DNA of 64,000 nucleotides from positions 3,363,001-3,427,000 of the forward strand of contig JAULSN010000005.1 in assembly GCA_033439765.1 (NCBI GenBank), read 5' to 3'. This document shows positions 11,016-23,514 of the stretch, piece by piece. Under the pieces are notes generated by a model. It was not told the DNA's origin and searched no databases. It saw only the letters and a program-made list of their open reading frames with translations. Within the stretch, counting starts at the first letter, position 1; every line of letters starts with the position of its first letter. This DNA comes from Lasiosphaeria ovina (taxonomy: Eukaryota; Ascomycota; Sordariomycetes; Sordariales; Lasiosphaeriaceae). The translations under genes were made by a program, and so were the position numbers.

Positions 11016-11300
11016 ATGTCCACCCCCGCGCCCTCCGCCGCCGCAACACCCCAGCCGGGACCCTTTGACTGGTTCGGCAAGATCGGCGCCACGCCGCAGG
11101 CCGTGGCGGTGCTCAACGACCAGCCGAATCTGTTCACCATCCTGATATTGGTGCTGGTCGGCATAGCGCTGCAGATCACGCTGCTGTGGTTCATCCACCA
11201 CGCGACGCTGAAGCCCGAGCAGAAGAAGAAGAAGGAGGCAAAGGACGACAAGAAGCCCGCTGCCGCCGGGAAGAGCCCCAAGCCGCCCGCCCAACGATAA
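11016..11300 (+). CDS. small single-pass membrane protein, unknown function
   Basis: Single exon of 94 codons starting at ATG in the context ACACCATGTCC after a pyrimidine-rich leader. The N-terminus is Ala/Pro-rich (1-20). One strong transmembrane segment spans about residues 39-62 (NLFTILILVLVGIALQITLL), followed by a very basic tail with KKKKEAKDDKK. The topology suggests the basic tail is cytosolic or matrix-facing, with the protein held by one helix. Length and layout resemble small accessory subunits of membrane complexes, but no family was recognised. Coding potential is supported by composition, clear hydrophobic periodicity and a start with good context. Not proven without homologues. 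Confidence 0.65.
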   Translation: MSTPAPSAAATPQPGPFDWFGKIGATPQAVAVLNDQPNLFTILILVLVGIALQITLLWFIHHATLKPEQKKKKEAKDDKKPAAAGKSPKPPAQR

Positions 11301-12248
11301 AAAAGGGCTGTGGTGTCTCCCCTCCGGGACTAGGAAGTGGGGGGTCTCTACCGTGTCATTGCCGCATGCCAACAAAAACACCAGACCAACCAAGACTAAA
11401 AAGTGCAGAGGATGAAGAGAGGGGGAGGTTTTATTTTGTGTGAACGACCACGACAATACGTCAATACGAAAGGGGTGGGAGGAAAGATGAAAGGAAACGA
11501 ACCTCTCACCGTCCTGATATGCCCAGCCCTGTCGAGAGCTGTCCGGTTGCATAGTAGAGCAAGAGGAACAGGAAGAAAAAGAAAGACTGGGGGTACAGTA
11601 AATGCGGCACTGCACTGTACTTTCCGATCGACGACGGCGATTCCAACAGACTTGAGCCGAGTACTCGAGTACCTTGGGGTATTGTCCAAATGTCAACTCA
11701 CCACGGCCACAACAAAACACAACAACGATCTGCCGCCATGGGGTCTCCCAGTCGCCCACCCCCTTTCTCAGGACCGTCAGTGCTCCGCCCGCCCCAAAAG
11801 TGATGTGAGCGGAGGAGTATTGATGCATGATTTTCCTGTTGATATTGCATTTTGGCGTTACTGAGAAGGCTTCAAAGGCAAGATGAGGATTACTCAGGGG
11901 CTGTTTATTCTTCACTGGTCCACCTTTTCACTGGTACATTACATTTCTGCATGGCCGCGGGCTGTGCCGGGCACTTATTAATCGGATCACTTAGACATCA
12001 GTGCCAGTTACATTCGTATACATATTGGGGCGTGTTCATAGTCATTGAGAAGACCCTGCCCGAATCTGAGCTCTGTCGAATTTAGCCTTCGAGTTTATAT
12101 ATTGTATTTCGTCTGCTCAAGGAGGGACTTCCACAGATCTATCACAAAAGTAAAATAGCTTATACCCGTCACCACTCACACTAGAACTTTCTAATTTACA
12201 TACTTGGGGGGTCAGACCTTGGTCTTGCGTGCCCATGTCTGTCTATCT
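11301..12248. other. intergenic, no gene recognised
   Basis: Tail-to-tail space between the small membrane protein and the gene ending at 12249. ORFs here lack family features. Nothing else was identified. Confidence 0.4.
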
Positions 12249-13923
12249 TTATTCTTCCTCAAACTCGGAACTCGAAGCCGTAGCTGCATCTGATGGCCAC
12301 TCTGGTTTACTAGGCCCAAACACGGCCTGCCTCTCAACTGGGTAGATGTTGCCATTCCCGTCCGCATAGAAATAATCGGCGTCTGGGTCATTCATCCAGT
12401 CGTCAGATGATGTTTTATCATCGCCACTATTGTAGTGTGTATCAATCGTATCAAAGTCTGCTTGAACAGCTTCGTATCCACCCCGGGGGTGGTCGAATAA
12501 AGGAAAGTTTTCTGCCATGTGCTCACGGTAGGCTGTATTAATAATAGCATCGTTCTCGAGGATTCCTGGGGTCGTCAATGCTCCGAACTCGATCAAGTCG
12601 TGTAACCCAGGTTGTCCTGGCGGTTCCCGGACTGTGAGTTGCTGCGATTTCTTTCGGCTGTCAATTCGTTTGATCGGCTCTGCTCTGATATCTGTCTGGC
12701 ACCGCAGCCATAACCGCCTTCTAATCTCATTTTTGGCATCGTCTCCGTCTCCAACTTCTTCTTGAGTTATGGATGTCTCATTCTGTGTGATGCTCTCGAG
12801 CTTCTTGCGTAAGCTGGCTGAGCGAGCATTTCCCAGTCGGGCCATGCTGTTGGCCAGTGAAGGGATGACTCCTGCATGGGCTGCCAGTAACTAAAATCCC
12901 AATTGTTAGTAGAAACTAACAAAACTGTACTCTGTGTGAACTCATGCCTGAAGATACTGGAGGTTCCAAACTCCGGGAGCAATATCGATTAAAGAAGGAG
13001 TTTCCAAATTCTTGATCGTTCTGGTCCCTGGCCACGATGATTTCCTTACCCCTATGAGTTTACGGAGCGCCACATCCAGAAGCAACGTGAGTTCTGCAAT
13101 GGACACTGTACCAGGGGAGTTAAGGCTACCTTGTAGCTTTGACTCGTTCTCGGTGATGGGCTTGGCTGAGGATGGTGGTTTTGACAAGTATATGGCTTCC
13201 ATCTCCTCGTGGGCCACCACTGCCTTTTGACTCCGCCTTGGGTTGCGTCTTAGATTATATGTGTGACCATGGTCAAGACATCCGAGTTTGTTTTGCGTCA
13301 GATTCGTTACTTTGTCTGGTGATCCTGTGGTTCGCCGTGTTGTAGTAACGGCCTGCGTTTCTGCCTGGGGGGTCACAGGATTGACACCGAAGTTTATCTC
13401 GCAATTAAGTCCCCGGAACCGCGCACAGGGAATATCGGATGGCGCGATCATGTCCGACGAGAGATCAGGATGGTGGAGGAAAAACGAAGCTTGCGGGCTG
13501 TGTTGATTTGGAACCCCGGGGGCCGAGGTGTGCTTGGTCCTCAGCTCGAGCCCCATATCCTCCCAGATCTACAACGCAGTCAGAGCGTGAAAGCGAGCCA
13601 ATAATGCAAATTTGGGATCAATTGTTTACCTGGCACTCGGAAACCAAGCAAACAACCGTGGAAACAGCACGCGGGTCAAGAGTGCTGCTGCCGGGCGGGA
13701 CACCATTGATCAGGGTCGAAACTTCCACACAGCAAGACCCGGCCTTGGCGATCCATATGTCCCCGGCGGCAGAGGACTGGCATAGCTCAGTGGCGGTTGG
13801 CGGTCTCCGCGCCTGCCATGCAGAGGGCAACGTGATGGAGAAGGAGCTTGTCAATGTCAGAGAGAGGGTCGACTTGGTTGCAGCGATTTCAATGGTGCCC
13901 AAGTCAACCACGGCTGTTGTCAT
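12249..13923 (-). CDS. hypothetical protein, three exons with a GC-AG intron
   Basis: Exons 13923-13630, 13568-12948 and 12890-12249 give 518 residues; both introns are phase 0. Intron 1 (61 nt) is GTAAAC...TTGTAG. Intron 2 (57 nt) needs a GC donor (CTTCAG followed by GCATGA) with an excellent branch site CTACTAAC and acceptor TTTTAG. The canonical GT two codons upstream would put the third exon out of frame. The joined protein has an N-terminal Ser/Thr-rich part, a middle with LTLLLDVALRKLIGVRKS and QYLQLLAAHAGVIPSLANS, a basic patch (EIRRRLWLRC) and an acidic tail ending SSSEFEEE. No known domain was recognised and no transmembrane segment is obvious. The continuous ORF through three exons supports a real gene; its role is unknown. 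Confidence 0.65.
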
Positions 13924-15501
13924 CGTAGTTAGACCAGATCAGACCGCCGAGAGCTCGGAACCAGACGGAGGCGAAGACATGGCAAGGACGCAGGCCAATC
14001 ACCAAAAGAACGCCGAGTGCCAGTTCAGGCGGGACATCAAATGCATTGCCAACTCTCGACGCAAAAGACAGAGAAGAAATTTCCAAGCCCTCAGGCTGCG
14101 TCTAAGGACTGCACTACTGGCCTTCTACGCTCCAGAGATAAAGAGCGAGTGGATCTCGGCTCTCTGGATTGCTACAAGACGGGAAGGAGCACCTGGGCGA
14201 AAGAAGAAGGAGCCGCCCACTCACGACCCTCAGAGCCGACGGACTTGGACGAGAGAAGGGAAAGTACGATGGCTCCTGGACGATTCATTACGGGTCAATT
14301 TTGTGTTAGCAGTAGCAGTTGAGTCTCCTTGTTAGTAACACATACTGTCCTTCCATCCCCCGCAAAACCTTTCCAGTTTGTAAATGGCTTACAGGAAAAT
14401 CTCTTCAAACAATTAACTACCATCCAGCTGAGACCAAGTGTGCAAGAGTCAAAAATGGAGGGAGGTTCTAGAAGCACCGCCATCAACGGACATCTAGACC
14501 GCCGTCCCAGCTCGGCCCATGACCCTCAAACAACTTTGCTCTTGTCTTCTTCCCAAGACAACCGCCCCGACTGACAAGACCGACACAAAGCCACCTTAGG
14601 TAAGAGCGGCCGCCGGCTATGGCGGGAGGGAGGAGATACCACAAGTTGAAGCATTCCGTTAGACTTACGTATTACCAACAGGCCAAGATCAAAAGTGAGG
14701 ACCAAGAAAAGAAAGAAAAAGCAAACAAGACTTTCGAATACATGCGGCTGCCAAGATAACGAGACAAGCCACTTCTATGCCCATGCAATATGCCACATGC
14801 AACATGGACCCATGACCTCGTTGCACCCGCAGTCCGTCCTGCAGTGTCCGCAGGCTCAAGGAAGTTCAGCCGGGTGCCTGGGTACCTTAGTTACCAACCA
14901 GACCGGCTTCTATTGTCTCCTATCTACCAGGTCAAATGAAAACGTTCCGTATAATCCCGTATCTAATCTGCAACTCTGCATGCAGTGAAAATGAGGCGAG
15001 CTGCTTAACTGGCTTAGCTTCGCTCGACCTGGCCCGTACATGTACGTGTAAATGGGGTGTCTGTAATGCAGTCATCATCGTCGTCGTCATATCAGGCATC
15101 CCCGGACTCCCAACCAAAAAAAAGAAAGCCGACCTTTCGCATGTGAAGTAATATATGCTCCACTCTCCCCCCACGTCCACCACTCCAAAATAAACCTCTT
15201 ACCTCTTTCTCCCTGTGAGCAAGGGACGGTGCCATCACAAAATTTTACATCATGTGCTCCGTCACGACCCATGTTTCGACACCAATTCCAGTGGTGTTGT
15301 CCAGTATCTCTACGGAACGGGATGCAGCCGCTTAATGCAGCAAACGTCTGCACCCCATCCCCAGAACGCCATCGACTAGACCCAACCCCACGCTTACCGA
15401 ACTCCAAAACGGGACATGCGATCAGTTGCCCAGTTCACTCACCGGACGCTTAGTGAGTGTGTCTGCGTGTATGTAATCGGAAAGTGCGATCCTACCAGGA
15501 A
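13924..15501. other. intergenic, no gene recognised
   Basis: Between the unknown three-exon gene and the ATE1 stop. ORFs are short and low-complexity. A poly-A run near 15116-15124 (AAAAAAAAAG) is the only simple feature. Confidence 0.45.
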
Positions 15502-17081
15502 CTAGGATCTGCTGCGCTTGCGGAAATCTACGCAAATGGCACCCATCAAGTCGGGACCGATTGCCGCCACCATTTCGGCAATTCTCGACTTCAGCGTCCC
15601 ATACTGCGAGATACGCTCCGCTTCCCAGACGACCAAGTCGGATGCCGAGAAGAAGCTGTCTGCGTAGTCTGAGCGAAGCAGCAGGCCGTCCATGTCCACT
15701 TCCTCCATCTGCTCTAGCGATGGGATGCCGGGCATGCCGCTGTGGAAGAGAAACGATTCGTCCTCGCCATCGTCAAGGTCATCCGCATCACTCGCGCTAT
15801 CTTGTCGGCCGGCTTTGATTTCCGAAGCGCTCTCCTTGACCAGCTCCCCGCTGATTCCCTGGCGCTCTCTTGAGAGGCTGACATAAGGCTTCTGATCAAA
15901 CAACCTCAAGGCCTCCTTGTCGAGAAGATCCCACTTCAGAGCCTCTGGGTCGAGGACGTACTGAGGGGAGAAGTCGATCTTGTACTTCATCTTGTCACAG
16001 TTATGGATATAAAACCCCGAGTACCACCAGCGGTACCCGCCATCGAGGGCTAGAGCAATCTCTCGCAGAGCACCGAGCTTTCCCGGGCTGAACGAGTGAA
16101 TAGATTCGTGGTAGAGAAAGTATACAGCACTGACGCAGTGGGGAAGCAAATCCAGGACCCCTATGGCGACAAGCTTCCCATCGAGGCGGTAGCATTGGTG
16201 AAAGGAACCCAACTGGCGCTCCTTGCCATCAGGGCCAGTCACCGTCTCGTGTTTCAGGGGCGAGGAGCAGAGAAATCGCTGGAAGCCGCCCCGAGAGATC
16301 TTCTCTGGTGCTTCTTTGTGGACGATTCGCTGATAGTTCTCGAACACGTCATACTTTTCTTCAGTGAATGTATTTGGCTCCAAAGTGACAGTAAACTGGT
16401 GTGCCGGCAGTGGGGTAGACTTGAGCATCGGGGCCTCGGGCTCGTGGATCCTTTCGGCGAGGTCGAACTCATTGTTCCGCTTCCGTACCTGCTCGCGCGT
16501 AGGGGGGTGCAGGCGAGCTGCCTCTCTGGCATAGCTCTCGCCAATGACATGCTTGTTGAAGCGATTGACCGCCTGGCGCTGGTCTTTGGTCGCTTTGAAG
16601 GCGGTAGAATCCAGACGGAGCGTGTAATGTGGACAGCACGAATTCCTCTGATTCGGCCGGTAAAGGAGGGTCCCAGAACGCCTCCAACATCGATCAATCA
16701 ACGCTTGATAGAAATCGGGCGTCAACGAAGTTGCTACGGCGTAATAGGAATAGCCTACAGAGACAGCGTGTTAGATACAGACTCGAACACTTACAGCGAG
16801 TGACTGGCTGAGGTGGCGGCTTGACTCAGAGTGAGCCATCCATCCATGCAACAGGGGCTCGCCGGGAGCAAGAAGTTACAGGGTTCAGGAGGCTGACATC
16901 AAGACGAGCAGGGATGTGGACAAAGCTCCACGCAATCATTGTTGGAGGAATAACTCTCAACACGACTCGAGAGGCAGCTATAAGCAAGGCAATGATACAA
17001 GAAGAGGTATAGATTCACGTTTTGAAGACTGACCACTGCGAGAGCGGCGGCAGTAGCCGCAGTCGGACGAGTTGCTGTATC
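15502..17081 (-). CDS. ate1: arginyl-tRNA--protein transferase (5' end unresolved)
   Basis: Main exon 16754-15502 joins in phase 1 to an upstream exon 17081-17034 across a 279-nt intron (donor GTCAGT, acceptor CTGTAG). The upstream exon carries the N-terminal CGYC zinc or Fe-S motif and reads on as RSGYSYYAVATSL. The main exon has WRRSGTLLYRPN, the second Cys motif SCCPHYTLRL, and the C-terminal transferase core with LDGKLVAIGVLD, YFLYH and WYSGFYIHNCDKMKYK. ATE1 transfers Arg from Arg-tRNA to acidic N-termini in the Arg/N-degron pathway. The start is uncertain. The nearest in-frame ATG (17148) is cut off by TGA at 17094-17092. A splice acceptor CGACAG just before 17081 would bypass the stop, but no matching first exon was found. 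The C-terminal acidic insertion (ASDADDLDDGEDES) is fungal-like. Confidence 0.88.
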
Positions 17082-17148
17082 CTGTCGAGTATCACTCGAG
17101 AGTCAGCACAACCATTGTGTCAAGGTGCAACAAGACGTCTGGTGGCAT

Positions 17149-20100
17149 GGGACGGGACGCAGTGTAGGGTAGGGTGGTGTAGTGTCCGCAGGATGTATGT
17201 CACCCCATCAAAATGTCAAGGGTCTTGGCACGATGCACATCGACGGCAAGCCTCGCCACACGTGACGCAAATGGAGACGCAGAAGACCGCTCGACCCGAA
17301 AACCTAGTTCCGAGAGAGCGGAGCTAGGCCGTGGGTAGCCTCAATTTTGTGACAGAAGGAAACGACGCGCAGTGCTGAGACTGCGAATGGGGATGTGGCT
17401 GCCCGAGCGAGGACAACGGCTAACCAGTTAGGTAGCCCGTGTCGTGACGGCGTGGGGATGGGAGCACCGAAGCTCCGATCTGGGACCTGGATTGAGCTGC
17501 CCCAGAGCTGCCCTGGCCACTTGGCGCACAAGCTACCGGGAGTAGAGGCATGTAGGTGTAGATCGCATCCAAAGACCCGAGCAGCCAACGGCAGTGGACC
17601 ACTGCAGCACATGCGCGAATGGTTGGGTAGGAGGGCGTGGAGACGATCAACTCACCGATTGGGCATATATAGGAAAAGTGTGCAGCCGCGTCGTCCAGGG
17701 CCTGCATGTGTGGTGCTGCATTTTCCATGCTGCCCTCCCAGACGGGCGCCGAGTGGGGGGGGCCTTAAAAGAGGCTGGAGGAGCTTTGTCCCTGGGGCAC
17801 CAAGACCGTCGAGACCAGCGTGCTCCCGCCTCGTCGCCTCGTCGCCTGGAGGGTGTCTGCACGCGTACAGTACGTGTGCCCGTTGTACCCAGGAGACGGC
17901 AGTGTGGGAGTGGTCGGCAACGGAAGGAGTCCAAGATGCCGGAGCCCAGGAAAATGTCCCGTGGGTCGGGTGGGGGACCTCCCTAGGAATCCGGAACGGG
18001 GACACTTCTCCTGTTGGCGACAGGTCGGGAGCAGGGCCGGCGGAGCTAGGCGCGAGGCCAGAAACGGCCGATGGGCTCGGGATCTGATGTGTGACGTGTT
18101 AAAAATCGACCCACGGCACGCCCTCTGCCCGGGTGCTGTCGCGAGGCTAAAGCCCGCCGTCGAGCTGTTGTCGTGAGGCGGTGAAACCAACAAGACTGCG
18201 TGAGACCGGGCGCCTGCTCGGCCTGCGGTAGGTACAGTACCTAGGACTTCTCCGGTTATGATGATGCGCAGCTCCAATTCCAATTCCAATGGTTCGTCCC
18301 CTCGAGTCCCACAAGTCAAGACAGCGAGCAAGCAAAAGCGAACACACAGCACCGACAATGTGGGGGAACGATTCCGTCAGCCTGTCCAGCACCTCAGCTC
18401 AAATAAAATCGAGGAAGGACTAGGTTCCAGGCTGGTTCAAGTGGTTCGGGGTCGTTGGAGACGGCAACGGCAAACCACGGTCTGCAGGCTGCCGAGGAAC
18501 TTTGATAATTGGCTTTCGGTTCTCACTGTTGGCGAATCACGGCCTGAACGACGTTTTCGGATCCTCTCCACTGCCTTGGGTTGTGTTGGAAGCTGGAGGA
18601 GCGTTCGTTGGTGGCAGAAGAGTGTTAGTCAGTGAGGTCCATGACCTACCTACCTGAGTGGTCCCATCAACCTTAAGCAGCCCGCCAGCCAAGATGAAGT
18701 CAGCCCCAACCCCAGCAAAGGAGCTGCTGCAACCCCCACCTACCAAGAACGTCCTTTGCCCCGCGGTCGTCTGCCCCGCTCTCCCGTGAAGCGGTTGAGG
18801 TTGAGCGCTTCGATTGAACATGGAATCAAAGGCTATACTAGGTGATGTACAGAGCAGGTGGTCCTGGTTCTTGATTGGTTTCAGCCAGGGAGTCGACCTA
18901 CCCAAGTGCAGGACCTGATGTGTCTTATTACGTTGCGCTGGCTACGGTATCCCACCCGGCCAAAGTCATCGTCGACGCTCACCGGCCGGCAGGCTGGCAA
19001 GAATTCGGATAGGTAGGTTCCAGGTTCCATTGTTACCATGTAGACGGGAGGACGGACGTGGGATGCTGCCGTCTGTCGTCTGTCTCTCTTGTATGCTAGA
19101 GTTGAAACACAGGTACTCACTAACTCGAGTAATGTGTCTGCACTTACACCACACTGGGGGGCCGTAAACTCTATGCCCGAGTCAGAAGACTTTTCGGTCT
19201 TCGAGGCCACCTCGACGCTTTCGTCGCGGGTTCTGCCCCAAGCAGCGCGAGATGGGGCCGGCAGCGCAAGACAAGAAGCGGACGCTGTTAGCGAGTGCCG
19301 TTTGATATACTTTGCTCACAAGGCACCTCGCTCCCGTCACCCCTCATGCATGAGGTGAGGTGCTACCCACGCCTCTGCACGCGGCGGTTTTGGTTGTCCA
19401 GTCCGGTTGGGGCTCGCTGGACCTGTCGTACCAGGTGGACAAGGAGAAGGGGTTTAGCTCGGTTGGAGGCTCCCTTTTCTCTTCCCCTCAACCCGTTTCT
19501 TTCCATCGCTTTGTTACCGAATACTTGCTTGAGTCTGGCTCCGTCATGTCCGTCATGCTTCTCTCTGCGATGTGGGGAACCGAGGGCACCGCACCAAAGA
19601 GAAGGCGCCCAGCCAGAGGCCTAGAGCTGCCTTACCCTATCGATCGAGCTACCCCTGCCACCGCAGCACATCACACAGCGCACACCCACTGCACGCACAC
19701 AAGAGCACCAAGTTGCAGGGAGCTGTTCGCTAGCTTCCATTCGTTGTCTCCATGGCTCGCTCACGTCTGGCAAGGAGTCTTGTCTTGCCTTGGATGTACT
19801 GTCCTGTCCCCAGCAATTGCCGTACCTTCCTCCGCTGCCTGCCTACCTACCTCTTCTATTACTAGTATAAAAAGTCAACTTTAATTTCCCCGGGAACTGC
19901 CCTCCAATCTACTGACTGATGGGCACGAGACACCGCCTACAGCAGGAGCTCCAGCTTGCTGCCTCCACTTCCACCTCCGCCCTTGCCTTTCCAAGCCAAG
20001 CAAGCATTGGACCTCCCTAAGCTCCAAGTCTCACTGATTGTGCATGCTGGTCCTGCCCTGGCAACCTAGCCCCCAGCGCTGATATCTCATCACACGGCCA

Positions 20101-21174
20101 CGGTCAGCCACGACCACGGCTGCATTGCCTCTGGGCTTGTCCAAAAAGAGCACACCCTTTGATAACTTAAAATCTCTAACTCCTTCCCTCACTTGCGGGT
20201 CTCGTTGAGAGGCGCTCGCCGAGCCATTGCCGTTGCCGGACACTGAGCGCGTGCGCGGGAAAAGAAAAGAAGGAAAAAGAAAATATCTTGCAAGGGGAAA
20301 AAAATATTTTCTGCCTCTTTGCTCCGCGCTTTTCGATCCGCAGCCCGCAACCCGCACCGAAGCACATCTCGACAGCCCCCCCCCCCCCCCCCCATCCGGC
20401 CACGACGGCCCCCCGCCCTCTTCCTTTGCCTTGCCCTCTTCTCTCACCCAAAGTTACCCTCGTGTTGGGCTTCACGTTCGTTTTCGGACCCTCAGCGCCA
20501 CTCGGAACGCTTTTCCATTGTCCTGCCGGCACGCTGTAGTGGCGGGTTATGCACTAGAACTCTTAGGGCTCCTGTGCACCACCCCTCCGCAGTCGCCACC
20601 GCCTTCGACACCCTCTCGGCTCTGTGGTACATACAGACATACACATACATACATATACACACCACCACACATAAACACTGCTGTCTTCCGGGTCTTTCTC
20701 TACGGATTAGTCGTTGGCTGAAACGGTAGACCTTCGTTTTATCACGCTGCAACAGTACCTGTACCTACGACGTGCACCTTACGCTGTACGCCAGCATCCG
20801 CACGCTCGGTCTTTTTTGTCTGCGAGAATTTTAACCTTCCAAGGTTCTTCACTCTCCAAACCCTTCACTGCGCGGGTCCACCACTAGCCTTGGGTTTTGT
20901 CAAGCCGCCCATCTTCCTCCCACGCCTTGCTCCGACCATGCCGTCCAAGACGTGTTGAGGGCGCGTCATCTCTCGTTGCAACCTACGCAGCCTGCTTCGT
21001 GGCATTTCCTAGGGCCGTTCCGGGTCAAACTCGTCCGAAGTCCGTTGTCGTGTAACCGCCTCGTCGAAGTGGAGTCGGACTGGGTGTCTCTCTTTCGATC
21101 TTTCCAACGCTAGCTACCAGCTACCTGGGCCACATACTCGGCCGAGCCGCAGTACCTGCTCGACCGACGGAGCT
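17149..21174. other. 4-kb gene-poor region upstream of the Nudix gene
   Basis: No ORF here carries a recognisable domain. The right half (about 19700-21170) is C/T-rich with an 18-nt C run at 20376-20393 and an ACATACA-type run near 20630-20670, consistent with a long promoter and 5' leader for the plus-strand Nudix gene. ACCTACCT/AGGTAGG words occur at 18644-18655, 19011-19017 and 19841-19852. Confidence 0.45.
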
Positions 21175-21805
21175 ATGGCCGCAAGTGGCAGCAATCGTAC
21201 TATGGAGTCGCGGACTGGCCGGGCCAAGCAGAGTGAGTTCTTCCCCCTCCGATCCCCTTGCGGCCTTTTCAAGAAAGTAGCCTGCCGTGCATATTGCAAG
21301 ACAATGCGGCCTCCTGGACTTGGGAGGGCCTGTATGTCTTCCCAGTCCTCGCGGTCGGCCAGACTGACCCTCCTTTGCAGGATACAACACCAAAGGCGAG
21401 CGACTGGTTGCCGGCGTGGTACCGCTGTCGGAGGACAAGACGTACGTGATGTTGATCCAGTCAACGCGCCGGAAGGGCTGGGTGCTGCCCAAGGGCGGCT
21501 GGGAGACCGACGAGGAATGCACCGAGGCCGCCGAGCGCGAGGCTTGGGAGGAGGCTGGCATTGTGGTGCAGATCGATTACGACCTCGGCGAGATCGTGGA
21601 GACGCGCCCTTCCAAGAAGCACTCCAAGGACAACGGACGGTCGCTTTACCAGTTCTACGAAGCCACTGTGGTACAAGAGGCTGAAGACTGGCCCGAGAAA
21701 GAGAAGCGAGAGCGCAAATGGTTCACCTATGCCGAAGCCACCGCACTATTGCAAGATCGTCCCGAGCTGCTAAACGCCCTGGAACGGTCGACCATAGCGA
21801 GGTAG
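21175..21805 (+). CDS. ddp1: diphosphoinositol polyphosphate phosphohydrolase (Nudix)
   Basis: Exons 21175-21232 and 21381-21805 are joined across a 148-nt intron (donor GTGAGT, branch GACTGACC, acceptor TTGCAG, phase 1) and give 160 residues, the usual size for the DIPP/Aps1 class. The Nudix box spans residues 58-80 and fits G-x5-E-x7-RE-x-x-EE-x-G, with catalytic REAWEEAG. Flanking signature words are GWVLPKGGWE before the box and DYDLGEIVETRPSKKHS after it. Relatives such as yeast Ddp1 and fission-yeast Aps1 hydrolyse diphosphoinositol polyphosphates and diadenosine polyphosphates. No targeting signal is seen, so a cytosolic or nuclear site is expected. Convergent with the glycosyltransferase gene ending at 23515. 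Confidence 0.92.
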
Positions 21806-23514
21806 CCTCGGGGCCGCCATATTAGGGTACAGTTTCTTGCTCTTTGCGCCTTTTCGCCAGGCAATGGGCTATTCGGCGGAAACACTCGGAAGACAAAGAC
21901 ATCCAGAAACGTCGGGTATTTTCATGGGTTTGATGAGCAACTCTGTCTTGATTCTGGGGGGCCAGACCAGGATCTTTCTCAATATGGCGAGGAATATGGC
22001 TAGTCACGAGCCTTGCGCTTTGAGTGCTTCTACTAATTTTGCGTTCCTTTTCCCCCTGTCTAGTCCCCGGGAAGGAGAACGGGATATTCCTGGGATTCTC
22101 CGACAGTTTCTAACTTCTGGAGGCAGGCGAGGCCATCGGACGCAAGACTGCAGCGAGTTGCAAGGAGTATCAAGGCAACGGCAGCCATGTCTCTTTTTTT
22201 TTTCCCGTTCTTTCTTTGCTTTCTCAATTCACCCCCAAAAATTAAGTCTCTTGGTAAAGGGCCATTTGTGGTACGTTTCTGCATCCGGTTTTGTGGGAGT
22301 TGTACGGCTGGCCATGATAGATTCCCCTCGCACCCCTTTCCTTTTTTCGACCTGCCTTGATAAGGGGGCAAAACCAAAAACATGGTATCGGGGTCGGCGG
22401 CAGCAGTGATTTTCTGGTAAAAAAGGAGAGCCATCGTCATAAAATGGGATGGGTGACCAGGTTGCCTGGTGGCATTCGATTGCTTTTATGGGTGGACACT
22501 TTGGCTTTTTCCTTGATCGTTTTTCAGTCCTCAGGTCGCAAAAAAGATGAGCGTGAGAGCAAGGAGCACAACTGGGTCTGGGTCCCATGACGGTTCTGAG
22601 AATTCGTGATGTTTTTCCATGTGTCTTAACACTTGAGAGATGGGAGAGAGACGAAATCAAGACAAGAGGACCCACATCTCCTGACAGTGCCCCGGCCTTT
22701 GCTAGTCTTCTTTTTTCTTTTCCCTTTACTCATTATTTTTGCTTCGCCGCCCCTCACTAACCAGAAGTGCGTATTTTCATGGAGAAACAACACTCATAAC
22801 TAGCCAGCTCGAAGGTCTAGATGTCCGCGTATTGGATGGCAAAAGGGGAGATCAAATACTCGTTTGCCTGTAGATTGACTGAAAGAAGCTGCGAAGAGGC
22901 CAATAAAAGATAGAGAGCAATTAGCATTTTGGAAGAAAAGAAAATAGCGTATGAAATAAAGAGCCCATTTCTTGCTGCACGTACAACTAGGAGCGTCGCT
23001 GTTGGTCGTGCCGGTTGATGTCTGAGAAGATGGGGACAGTAGTGTAAGACACTTGGATAGCAGCCAGGCGGCCCCTGGGCAGTAACAGTCTGAGCTGCTG
23101 GTTTCACCTGGATGGCCGCACTCGACAGGCTAGAATGCTACCTAACCTCTTACCTGTAGGTAAAGCGATGTCTTTCGGGACACTACTAAACAAACTTTTC
23201 CTTTTTACAGTGGGCGAGTTCCACGCGATGATTGCCCCTCTTCAGGAGCAGACAGATGAATACCACCTACTAAGATATATATGTAGTAAGTAGTACGCTA
23301 TTTTATGGGAACAGTTTCTCGAAGACCCCCAAATTGGATTATTTATCTACCTACGTATTCGTCAACCCTATCGAGGAGAGACTTCCACAGTGTGTCTTGA
23401 TGAAATTGGGATATCCCTCATTACGGCCGCCCACTCCCCCCCCTTTTACCCGTATCAGAAGAAAGCCCTGCTCTATTCAATCCGGCCATCAAATTTAGAG
23501 CAAAGGGGAGCAAG
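21806..23514. other. convergent intergenic region, no gene recognised
   Basis: 3' flanks of the Nudix and glycosyltransferase genes. Contains T-rich runs (22193-22203) and a TACCT/AGGTA cluster at 23141-23164. No coding region was supported. Confidence 0.45.

Noticed and set aside
10818..11915. 365-codon minus-strand ORF
   Set aside because: Antisense to the small membrane protein and without ATG context or domain; composition is that of reversed GC-rich sequence.
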